A stretch of DNA of 44,146 nucleotides from Saccharopolyspora soli (GTDB lineage: Bacteria > Actinomycetota > Actinomycetes > Mycobacteriales > Pseudonocardiaceae): the NCBI RefSeq assembly GCF_022678645.1, contig NZ_JALBWV010000068.1, positions 1 through 44,146 of the forward strand. Direction: 5' to 3'. The translations under genes and the position numbers were made by a program. This document shows, piece after piece, positions 1 to 7,273 of this stretch. The notes beneath the pieces were generated by a model. That model did not search any database, had not been told where the DNA came from, and saw nothing but the letters and a program-made list of their open reading frames with translations. The number at the start of each line of letters is the position of its first letter. Position 1 is the stretch's first letter.

Positions 1-1
1 G

Positions 2-193
2 AACGCGGCGGAAGTCGCCGAAGCCCGCTGGGTGAACTGGAAGGAGTTCAGCGCCGAGGTGGTCTCGGGGGACGCGGGCGTTTCGCCGTGGTGCGCGTTG
101 CAGGTCCGCCAACTGACCGAACTCGGCCCCGAACCGGTGCAATGGCCCAAGGGCGACTCGGCGGCTCTGCCGCCCGCGGCACGCATCGGCTGA
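2..193 (+). CDS. idi: Isopentenyl-diphosphate delta-isomerase, C-terminal end (partial)
   Basis: The window opens inside this gene; 63 residues in frame 2 end at a TGA at 191-193. The visible part has the run EVAEARWVNWKEF followed by VSPWCALQVRQL and a Pro/Ala-rich tail ending AARIG. This matches the C-terminus of type 1 (Nudix-fold) IPP isomerases of actinobacteria, where a WxxW/F segment and SPWC precede the end. The enzyme interconverts IPP and DMAPP for isoprenoid synthesis in the cytoplasm. The catalytic residues lie upstream, outside the window. The assignment rests on the tail only. Confidence 0.72.
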   Translation, partial: NAAEVAEARWVNWKEFSAEVVSGDAGVSPWCALQVRQLTELGPEPVQWPKGDSAALPPAARIG

Positions 194-331
194 GGGCTTA
201 CCCGCGGTGCCGACCTCCTGACACGCAGAGCGCTTTCGATGACGGGCTTCTCGGGACTCGTGCTGCGCAGCGGCGAGTCGTTAATCACAACATCCCAGTT
301 CAGCGGGGCCTGGACTTTTCGTCGCAGTCGG

Positions 332-350
332 TTAACTTAGGCTAGGCTAA
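332..350 (+). promoter_or_regulatory. Iron box (DtxR/IdeR/DmdR-type operator)
   Basis: The 19 bases TTAACTTAGGCTAGGCTAA match the IdeR/DtxR iron-box consensus TTAGGTTAGGCTAACCTAA at 15 of 19 positions. The site lies 25 bases before the ATG of a siderophore-binding lipoprotein gene, where a bound Fe2+-repressor would block transcription. The function of the downstream gene supports the reading. Confidence 0.75.
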
Positions 351-375
351 GCGACCCGGATTGCGAGGTAGGTCC

Positions 376-1383
376 ATGTTCAACCTGGTGCCGCGAGTGC
401 GGCGTCGTGCGGTCGCGGTGGTCGGCGCGTTCATGGTGCTGCTGCTCGTCGCCGCCTGCGGCGCGGACACCGAACCCGCCGCGGGCAACGCGCCGAGCGC
501 GGATGGTGCGTTCCCGGTGACGATCACGCACTCGCACGGCACCACCGAGATCCCCAAGCGTCCGCAACGCGTGATCGCGCTCGGGTTCTCCGATGTGGAC
601 CCGCTGTTGGCGCTGGGTGTCGTGCCGATTGCGATGCGTCCATGGGCCGACATGCCGGGTCCGGGCTCGTGGGCCAAAGACCGGTTGCACGGCGCCCAAC
701 CGGTGCAGCTGCCCAGCCAAGGCGACGTCGATCTGGAGAAGATCGCCGAACTGCAGCCGGATCTGATCGTCGCGATCAACGCGGCGGTCGACGACGCGCT
801 GTACAACCGGCTTTCCTCGGTGGCGCCGACGATCGTGCGGCCCGCCGGGTTCGCCGACTTCGCCACTCCGTGGCAGGACGCCACCAGGATGATCGGCGCA
901 GCCGTCGGCAAACCGCAGGAGGCCGACCAGCTGATCGCCACCACCCAGGCCCGGCTCGACGAGGTCGCCGCGAAACATCCCCAGTTCGCCCAGGCCACCG
1001 GCGCTGTGCTGCTGCTCAACCCCCGAGGGGGCTACTGGGTCTACGGGCGCAACGACGCGCGCGGGCAGTTCCTGACCGCACTCGGCATCAAGCTCCCGCC
1101 GGGCCTGCAATCGCTGGACGACGGCAAGAAGTTCTACCTGGACATCGGTGCCGAGCAGACCACCCTGCTGGACTCCGGTGTGCTGGTGGTCATCGACCAA
1201 GGTGGCGACACGCAACGACTCGCGACCGATCCGCTGTTCCAGAGGTTGGACGTGGCCAAACGCGGCGATGTGATCACGGTGCCGTCCGTGGAAACCGGCA
1301 TCGCAATGGCGCACAACACGGTGCTCAGCATCCCGTACACCCTGGACACCGTGGCACCGCTACTGGCCGAAAAGCTCGGCTGA
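376..1383 (+). CDS. Iron-siderophore ABC transporter substrate-binding lipoprotein
   Basis: A 335-residue lipoprotein of the FepB/FhuD type (periplasmic binding fold with a single helical backbone). The ATG at 376 follows AGGTAGG and gives a basic n-region, a hydrophobic stretch and a lipobox ending in Cys28 (LLLVAAC). It should therefore be anchored on the outer face of the membrane. Residues 50-70 contain HGTTEIPKRPQRVIALGFSDVDPLLALGV, split here as the family hallmark PxRVIALG..DvDpLLALG, and later segments LEKIAELQPDLIVA and the PTI/ARP run are also typical. Its likely role is to capture a ferric siderophore and hand it to an ABC permease. No permease or ATPase gene lies next to it, so the partners are elsewhere. 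The iron box just upstream implies induction under iron limitation. Confidence 0.9.
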   Translation: MFNLVPRVRRRAVAVVGAFMVLLLVAACGADTEPAAGNAPSADGAFPVTITHSHGTTEIPKRPQRVIALGFSDVDPLLALGVVPIAMRPWADMPGPGSWAKDRLHGAQPVQLPSQGDVDLEKIAELQPDLIVAINAAVDDALYNRLSSVAPTIVRPAGFADFATPWQDATRMIGAAVGKPQEADQLIATTQARLDEVAAKHPQFAQATGAVLLLNPRGGYWVYGRNDARGQFLTALGIKLPPGLQSLDDGKKFYLDIGAEQTTLLDSGVLVVIDQGGDTQRLATDPLFQRLDVAKRGDVITVPSVETGIAMAHNTVLSIPYTLDTVAPLLAEKLG

Positions 1384-1507
1384 CCTGTCGCAACACGCAG
1401 CAGGAGCGGGCGGATTCCCGCAGCGATCCGTGCGCGGCCCATCTCCAGCGACAGTCGCTCACACACCCGATCGAGTGCGGAGCACAGTCCACTGTGGGCA
1501 CCTCTGG

Positions 1508-2806
1508 CTACGGTAGTGCGGTGGTTTTCGGGCGTAGGTCTAGCGACCAGCTCCACTCGCCTGGCTCTGGCGCTCCGACCAGCTTCATACCTGCCGCGCG
1601 CAGCGTGCGCGCGATCGGCGTGTTGTCCACGTGGGTGTGCGCGGTGAGCGTGCCTAGGCCCAGTTGCTCAGCTTGCTCGATCAGCTTTCGCACCACGATC
1701 GTCCCCACTCCCCGCCGCTGCCAATCGTCTCGGACCAGCAGCGCCAGTTCACCGGAATCGTCGTCGTACATCAGGTTCCCCATGCCGACCACGTCGCCGT
1801 CCGGCGCCAACGCCAGCAGCGATCGGCCCAGTGCCGGAGTCAGCAGCCGTTGCAGACCGCGCTCACCTTGCGCCGGGCCTGGGCTGAAGTAGCGGCGGAA
1901 GCGGGCCGCGCTGGAGCAGCGCGCGTGGAACGCCGCGACCAGCTCCACATCCGCCCGGTCCGCTGCCCGGATCGTCAGGTCCGCTCCGCCCGGCGTGCGC
2001 GCGGTGTCCGAGACCGGCCGCACTCGCGCCCGGCAACTCGCGGCCAACTCCGCCATCGCCCGCGCCCGTGCGAACTCCGCCGGGGTGAACGAGCCATCCG
2101 GCCGCTCCAGCACGAGCACCCCGCCGCCGGGATCCGCCAGGCACATCGCGCCACCGGTGAACGAACCGACCTCCAGCGGCGATTCCGGCTCCTCCTGCCA
2201 GTGGACTTCCACCTGCCCCACCAGGGCGCGCAGCGCCCGCACCAGATCGGTCCGACCGTTGACCAGGTCGATGGCCAGGTTCGCGGTCCGGGTCGGCACG
2301 TCGTCTAGTTCGCGGACATCCGCACGCGTCGCGGTCACGTCCCGCGCACCGGCCGTCTCGACGGCTTCGACCAGCTCTTTCCGGCTCACCCGCGTCGGCA
2401 CGTGCAACAACACTTCGTCCACCACGCCACCGGCCACCGGATGCACCTGCATGGTCCGGATGTCCGCACCGAGCGCGGCCAGCCCACCGGCCAGCCTCGC
2501 CAACCGGCCGGGCGTGTCGGTGACCGACGCACGCAGCCGCCACAACGTCTGCGGCACGTTCACGACCTCCGGAACCGGCCCCGCGACGGGCGCGGCCGGT
2601 GGATGCTGTCGCCGCCACCACCAGCGACCACCGGCAACGACCAGCAGAACGGCGCCCGTGCAAAGCAGCACCAGCGATCCGCGCACCTGGCTGTGCAGGC
2701 CGGTGACGAACAGGTTCGCCGCCCCCGCAGCCAGGAACAGCGCGGCCAACTCGACGAGTTCGCGGGTCCAGTCCCCGTGCCCGTGGCGATGCTGTCTGGA
2801 AGTCAT
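1508..2806 (-). CDS. Membrane-anchored ACT domain-GNAT acetyltransferase
   Basis: A 432-residue fusion. The start chosen is the ATG at 2806 (MTSRQHRHGHGDW); an in-frame start 17 codons upstream is possible. Two hydrophobic segments lie near residues 15-37 and 41-60, followed by a Trp/Arg-rich membrane-edge motif. Residues about 85-150 form an ACT domain (VTDTPGRLARLAGGLAALGADI...), the type that binds amino acids. The last 160 residues form a GNAT domain with the acetyl-CoA loop RRGVGT and the Pat-like SAARFRRYFSP segment. ACT-GNAT proteins of actinobacteria have been described as amino-acid-regulated protein lysine acetyltransferases; that role is inferred here. The N-terminal membrane anchor is unusual. 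The gene faces the aldolase gene across a 69-base gap in the same direction and may have its own promoter there. Confidence 0.78.
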   Translation of the reverse strand: MTSRQHRHGHGDWTRELVELAALFLAAGAANLFVTGLHSQVRGSLVLLCTGAVLLVVAGGRWWWRRQHPPAAPVAGPVPEVVNVPQTLWRLRASVTDTPGRLARLAGGLAALGADIRTMQVHPVAGGVVDEVLLHVPTRVSRKELVEAVETAGARDVTATRADVRELDDVPTRTANLAIDLVNGRTDLVRALRALVGQVEVHWQEEPESPLEVGSFTGGAMCLADPGGGVLVLERPDGSFTPAEFARARAMAELAASCRARVRPVSDTARTPGGADLTIRAADRADVELVAAFHARCSSAARFRRYFSPGPAQGERGLQRLLTPALGRSLLALAPDGDVVGMGNLMYDDDSGELALLVRDDWQRRGVGTIVVRKLIEQAEQLGLGTLTAHTHVDNTPIARTLRAAGMKLVGAPEPGEWSWSLDLRPKTTALP

Positions 2807-2875
2807 GCCACCATGCTTCACGAGCCGTGTTGCACGCACTTGACCTGCGATGACCACAGGGTTAACGGGCAGACA

Positions 2876-3547
2876 TCACCCGGCAGCGCCTGGCTGAGAA
2901 CGACGGGTCTGCTGGCCGTAGCCCGCGAACAGGTCCGCGCAGCGAGCCAGCTCCGCATCGCTGAGCAGCATCGGATCACCAACGCGGCTCGCGGTCAGCC
3001 AGAGTTCGCACAGCCACTCCAACTGCCTCGCCCGGTTGTACGCCTGCGACAGGCTGGCGCCGATGGTGATCGTCCCGTGGTTGCGGAGGATGCAGCCGGT
3101 TCGTCCACGCAATGCCTCCGACATGACCTCGGCCAGCCGGTCGCTGCCGAAGGTCGCGTACTCCGCCACCGCAACGGCACCGCCGAAGTCCGCGAGCTGG
3201 TAGTGCACCGCCGGAACATCGTTGCGCAGCAAGGACAACGCCGTGGCGTGCAGCGAATGCGTGTGCACCACTGCCCCGGCGTCGTGCCGTCGGTAGGCCA
3301 TCAGGTGCATGGGCAGTTCGGAGGTGGGTTTGAGATCGCCCTCCACCACCTCGCCGTTGAGGTCCACCAGTGGGATGTCGGCCACCCGCAGAGCGTCGTA
3401 GTCGACGCCCGAGGGCGTCACCGCCACCAGATCGCCGCAGCGGATCGACACGTTGCCCGAAGTGCCGACCACCAGCCGGTCCGCCGTCATCCGGCGGGCG
3501 ATGGCGATGACCTCGCCGCGCTGGTCGGCCAGTCGCGAACTGCTCAC
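2876..3547 (-). CDS. Class II aldolase (L-fuculose-phosphate aldolase-like)
   Basis: A 223-residue protein of the class II aldolase/adducin fold, normal length for the family. Visible motifs are GTSGNVSIR (28-36), TPSGVDY (44-50), the catalytic Glu77 in KPTSELPMH, and the zinc ligands His95 and His97 (VHTHS) and His157 (RNHGTI). Such enzymes usually cleave a ketose 1-phosphate to DHAP plus an aldehyde; relatives act as 4-epimerases or as decarboxylases of 3-oxo-tetronate 4-phosphate. The GTG start at 3547 has GAGGG five bases upstream. It is the last gene of the six-gene catabolic operon, 12 bases after the RpiB-like gene, and probably makes the final C-C cleavage. The exact substrate cannot be read from sequence. 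Confidence 0.87.
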   Translation of the reverse strand: MSSSRLADQRGEVIAIARRMTADRLVVGTSGNVSIRCGDLVAVTPSGVDYDALRVADIPLVDLNGEVVEGDLKPTSELPMHLMAYRRHDAGAVVHTHSLHATALSLLRNDVPAVHYQLADFGGAVAVAEYATFGSDRLAEVMSEALRGRTGCILRNHGTITIGASLSQAYNRARQLEWLCELWLTASRVGDPMLLSDAELARCADLFAGYGQQTRRSQPGAAG

Positions 3548-3559
3548 TTCATCCCTCGT

Positions 3560-4051
3560 TCAGCACGCGACGCCGGAGGCATCCGACGCCGACTCGTAGC
3601 CGTTGATCGCGGCGACCTTCTGCGCCGACGGCGAAGCCTCGTCGAACCGGTGGTCCAGCCACTCCGAGGCCAACTTGCGCGCCAACTCCAAGCCGATCAC
3701 GCGCTGGCCGAAGCACAGCACCTGGGCGTTGTTGCTGAGCACCGATCGCTCCACCGAATAGCTGTCGTGCGCGGTGACCGCCCTGATTCCGGGCACCTTG
3801 TTCGCGCTGATCGCCACCCCGAGCCCGGTGCCGCACACCAGCAGCGCCCGGTCCGCTTCGCCTTCGGCGACCAGCCGCGCGGCGTGGACCGCCACGTGCG
3901 GGTAGGCGGTGTGCTCGTCGGTGCCGACACCCACGTCCACCACGCTGGCCACTCGCGGATCGTTCTCCAGGTCCTTCTTCAACGCATCCTTGTACTGCAG
4001 TCCCGCGTCGTCGGAGCCGACCACGATGCGAAACGGCTTCTGCTCAGTCAC
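3560..4051 (-). CDS. RpiB/LacAB-family sugar-phosphate isomerase, atypical active site
   Basis: A 163-residue protein. The GTG start at 4051 overlaps the TGA of the upstream kinase gene (GTGA), which suggests translational coupling. The family core VCGTGLGVAISANKVPGIRA (72-91) carries the catalytic-base Cys73. Two histidines of E. coli RpiB are replaced: the substrate-binding His of the GCDHVG motif aligns with Asp15 in GSDDAG, and the ring-opening His99 aligns with Ser106. Loss of these residues suits a substrate that stays open-chain. RpiB relatives beside Dha-type kinases, such as EryI/DerI, interconvert erythrulose 4-phosphate and erythrose 4-phosphate; that role is inferred here. A ribose-5-phosphate isomerase is the less likely alternative. 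Confidence 0.82.
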   Translation of the reverse strand: MTEQKPFRIVVGSDDAGLQYKDALKKDLENDPRVASVVDVGVGTDEHTAYPHVAVHAARLVAEGEADRALLVCGTGLGVAISANKVPGIRAVTAHDSYSVERSVLSNNAQVLCFGQRVIGLELARKLASEWLDHRFDEASPSAQKVAAINGYESASDASGVAC

Positions 4052-5787
4052 GATTCTCCGTCCTTTCCGTCCCCGGCGAGCACGTCCCCGATCCGGTTGA
4101 GCACCAGCGCCAGGGAGGTGGCGCCCGGATCCGGGGAACCGAGGCTGCGCTCGGCCAACGGCCGGGCACGTCCGGTGCGGGGCCGCAGCTCCGCGGTCTG
4201 CTCGGCGGCCTTGGTCGCCACCCTCGCGGCCTGCCGCCACGCCTGGGCACCGCTCGCGCCCGCCTCGACAGCACTGCGCAACTCCGCGACGAATGGCACC
4301 AGCGCGTCGACCAGCGTCTTGTCGCCGAGTTCCGCTCGCCCGAGCCGCTGCACCGCCGCCAGCGCCGCCGACGCGCCCGCGGCGAGGTCATTGGCCACCG
4401 CCGCGCGGTGGTCGGGCAGCAGGTCGCCGAACGATCGCAGCGCCGCGCCCCACAGCACTCCCGACGTACCTCCGGCCTTCGCCGCCCAGGCGTCACCGGC
4501 GGCGACCAACACCGCAGCCGGACCGACGCCCTGTGCTGCGGCCTCGTCGGCGGCCGCTACTGCCGCCGCGCTGCCGCGCGTCATGCCCCGGCCGTGGTCG
4601 CCGTCGCCAGCGATCGCGTCGAGACGGCCAAGCTCCTCTTCCTTGTCGTGCAACAGATCGGCGGCTTCGTGCAGGGCTTTCACCACGAGCGTGGCGGTCG
4701 CCTGGCCTTCCAGCGGGGCCACCACGGTCACCCGCTCCGGCGCCACCGGCAGTTCATCGTCCTCATCGGACTCATCGGACTCGGCGAGTGCGGCATTTCC
4801 CTTGCGGTAGGCGGGAGTGTCGGCCGGTGCCTGCCACAGCCGCTCCAGTTCCGGGTCCAGCCAGGTCAGCGTCAACGAGCAGCCCGCCATGTCCAAACTG
4901 GTCACCAGTTCGCCGACCTCCGGCGCGACGACCTCCACCCCGGCCTCGGCAAGCAGTCGGGACACCCTGCCCCAGACAACGAAAAGTTCCTCGTACTTGG
5001 TGGCGCCCAGGCCGTTGAGGATCGCCGTCACCCGACGGCTTCCGGTGTCCGGGGCCTCCGCGAGCAGGCCGTCCACCAGGAGCTTCGCCAGCTCGGAGGC
5101 GGAGGGCAGATCGCGTTCCGAGACACCGGGCTCGCCGTGGATGCCGAGCCCGAGCCCCATCCGGCCCTCCGGCACCTCGAACAGCGGCCGCTCCTGCCCC
5201 GGCAACGTGCAGCCGTCGAAGGCCACGCCCAGGCTGCGGGTTCGCGCGTTGGCGTGCTCGGCGACCCGCACCACCTCGTCGAAGCAATAGCCCTCCTCGG
5301 CCGCCGCCGAGGCGATCTTGAACACCACGAAGTCGCCGACCACGCCCCGGCGCTTGGTCTGCTCGGCGGCCGGGGCACTGGCCACGTCGTCGGTCACCAC
5401 CACGTTGTGCGCGCGGATCCCGTCCCGTTCCAGGCGTTCCACCGCCAGCCCGAAGTTCATGTTGTCGCCCGCGTAATTGCCGAACGAGAACACCACCCCG
5501 GCACCGCGATCGGCCGCCCGGCCCACCGAGCAGGCATCGTCGGCCGACGGCGAAGTGAAGATGTTGCCGATCACCGCGCCGTCGGCGAACCCCGGCCCGA
5601 CCACCCCGCAGAACGCCGGGTAGTGCCCCGATCCGCCGCCGGTGACCACGGCGACCTTGCCCTGCCGCGCGCGCTTCGCACGCACCACGCCGCCCGGCAC
5701 CTGCCGGACGTAGTCGGAATGCGCCGCCACGAAACCGGTCACCATGTCCTCGGTGAACGACGCCGGGTCGTCGTACAAGCGCGTCAT
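4048..5787 (-). CDS. DhaK-DhaL fusion kinase (dihydroxyacetone/erythrulose-type)
   Basis: A 579-residue ATP-dependent two-domain kinase. The DhaK domain (1-330) has the GGGSGHYPA loop (50-58), GNYAGDNMNF (103-112) and His217 in LGIHGEPG, the residue that forms a covalent hemiaminal with the substrate carbonyl. A very acidic linker (336-346) joins it to the DhaL domain (355-579), which carries the Mg-nucleotide aspartates 390, 395 and 397 in DAIAGDGDHG and a GGTSG loop. Having both domains on one chain means ATP, not a PTS protein, is the phosphate donor. The ATG at 5787 has GAGGAGA upstream and follows the FGGY gene by one base. Known substrates of the family are dihydroxyacetone and D- or L-erythrulose. 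The RpiB-like neighbour favours a C4 ketose, though dihydroxyacetone is possible. Confidence 0.9.
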   Translation of the reverse strand: MTRLYDDPASFTEDMVTGFVAAHSDYVRQVPGGVVRAKRARQGKVAVVTGGGSGHYPAFCGVVGPGFADGAVIGNIFTSPSADDACSVGRAADRGAGVVFSFGNYAGDNMNFGLAVERLERDGIRAHNVVVTDDVASAPAAEQTKRRGVVGDFVVFKIASAAAEEGYCFDEVVRVAEHANARTRSLGVAFDGCTLPGQERPLFEVPEGRMGLGLGIHGEPGVSERDLPSASELAKLLVDGLLAEAPDTGSRRVTAILNGLGATKYEELFVVWGRVSRLLAEAGVEVVAPEVGELVTSLDMAGCSLTLTWLDPELERLWQAPADTPAYRKGNAALAESDESDEDDELPVAPERVTVVAPLEGQATATLVVKALHEAADLLHDKEEELGRLDAIAGDGDHGRGMTRGSAAAVAAADEAAAQGVGPAAVLVAAGDAWAAKAGGTSGVLWGAALRSFGDLLPDHRAAVANDLAAGASAALAAVQRLGRAELGDKTLVDALVPFVAELRSAVEAGASGAQAWRQAARVATKAAEQTAELRPRTGRARPLAERSLGSPDPGATSLALVLNRIGDVLAGDGKDGES

Positions 5788-5788
5788 C

Positions 5789-7273
5789 TCACGTCTCCTC
5801 AGCACCACGTCGGGAGCTCGCGCCCCACAGCGGGCGGGCGCGGTCGATCGAGAGCAGGTATTCGCGGTAACCGCGTTCGTAGAACTCCACGGCGCTCGGG
5901 TGCGGCACCACGGTCCGCCGGGCCGCCGCCCACTGCTCGCGGTCCACCGGTTCGCCCAGCGAATCCCATGCGGTCATCGCCGCGCCACGCGCGCCCACGC
6001 CTTCCTCGTGCGGCACGTGCAGCGGGCGGCCCAGCACATCGGCGAAGATCTGGCTCCACGCCGCCGAACGCGCGCCACCGCCGCACGCCGAGACCGCACC
6101 GGTCAGGCCCGCGGACTCCAGGTTGTGCCGCGCCGCGTAGGCGACCGCTTCGCACATCGCGCGCACCAGGTCGGCCTGCGTGGTCTCCAACGACAGGCCG
6201 GTGAACTGGCCGCGCGCATGGGGTTCGACGAACGGCGCGCGTTCGCCGGAACTGGACAGGAACGACAGCGCCGATACGCCACCGGCACCGGGTTTGCTGT
6301 TGTCCAGCAACGTTTCCAGCTGATCCACGTGGCTGCCGACCACGTTCAGCACCCAGTCCAGGTTGGCGGTGCCGACCATCGCGGGCATCACCCGCAGGTA
6401 CCGCTGCGGCAGCGGCGTTGCCAGCCACATGCCCGCGACCTCGCCGTGCGGGTCGATGTCGACCTCGTCGCGGAGCACCTGGCAGCCCAACGTCGTGCCG
6501 ATCACCAGGCTGCCGTCGCCGACATCGCTGACCCCGGCGCCGAACGCGCACGCGGGCAAGTCGAACGGTCCGGCCGACACCGGCAATCCGGCGGGCAGTC
6601 CCAATTCCTTGGCGCTCCTGCCGTCCAGCGCGAACAGCTTGTTCGGCGGCGCGGGCTCGGCCAGCAGCCTGCGGTATTCCGCCACCCCGCAGGCCCGCAA
6701 CGCCTCCTGCGAATAGCTGCGGGTCGGCACGTCCAGGAACGGCAGCGACGCATCCGATGCGTCCACGGTGATCTCGCCGGTGAAGCGCTGCACGATCGCA
6801 TCCACGCAGTACCCGGCGACTGCCGCCCGCGCCAACCGTTCCGGGGCGTGCTCGGCGAGGTGCGCCAGCAGCGGACCAGCCGAACCGGGGAACATCCCGG
6901 ACCCGGTGAGCGCGTGAACCTGCCGCTGCACACCGGATTCCGCCCACCGGTCCAACAGTCCCGACGCGCGGGCGTCCAACCACGAGATCGCCGGGCCAAC
7001 CTGCTGGCCCTGGTGGTCGCGCAACCACAGCCCATCGCCCTGCCCGGTGATGGCCAGCGCCTCGACCAGGCCGCCGACCTGCTCGGCGGTGGCGGCGACT
7101 TCGCGCACCACCCGGATCACCGAGTCGACGACCTCTTCGAGGTCCTGCTCGACCCGGCCGCCGGGCAGCCGCTGCAAGGTGCTGCGCATGCTGTGCGTTA
7201 CCAGCGCCGAACCGTCGCGGTCGAGCAGCGACGCTTTGGTGACCGAGGTGCCGACGTCGACTCCGATGATCAT
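5789..7273 (-). CDS. FGGY-family carbohydrate kinase
   Basis: A 494-residue kinase of standard FGGY length with two actin-like domains. Visible motifs are the phosphate-1 loop GVDVGTSVTK (4-13), GQGDGLW (77-83), SWLDAR (97-102), the catalytic-base Asp238 in AGPFDLPACAFGAG, and the adenosine motif ACGGGARSAAW near residue 405. It phosphorylates a sugar or polyol. The GQGDGxW motif resembles polyol/ketose kinases such as erythritol or L-xylulose kinase more than classical xylulokinase; this is a judgement from memory. The ATG overlaps the dehydrogenase gene's TGA (ATGA), and the DhaK gene starts one base after its stop, so the operon is tightly coupled. Why one operon needs two unrelated kinases is an open question. 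Confidence 0.88.
   Translation of the reverse strand: MIIGVDVGTSVTKASLLDRDGSALVTHSMRSTLQRLPGGRVEQDLEEVVDSVIRVVREVAATAEQVGGLVEALAITGQGDGLWLRDHQGQQVGPAISWLDARASGLLDRWAESGVQRQVHALTGSGMFPGSAGPLLAHLAEHAPERLARAAVAGYCVDAIVQRFTGEITVDASDASLPFLDVPTRSYSQEALRACGVAEYRRLLAEPAPPNKLFALDGRSAKELGLPAGLPVSAGPFDLPACAFGAGVSDVGDGSLVIGTTLGCQVLRDEVDIDPHGEVAGMWLATPLPQRYLRVMPAMVGTANLDWVLNVVGSHVDQLETLLDNSKPGAGGVSALSFLSSSGERAPFVEPHARGQFTGLSLETTQADLVRAMCEAVAYAARHNLESAGLTGAVSACGGGARSAAWSQIFADVLGRPLHVPHEEGVGARGAAMTAWDSLGEPVDREQWAAARRTVVPHPSAVEFYERGYREYLLSIDRARPLWGASSRRGAEET

Noticed and set aside
88..345. An 85-codon plus-strand frame after the IPP isomerase tail.
   Set aside because: It is out of frame with the isomerase end, overlaps it, and would run through the iron box.
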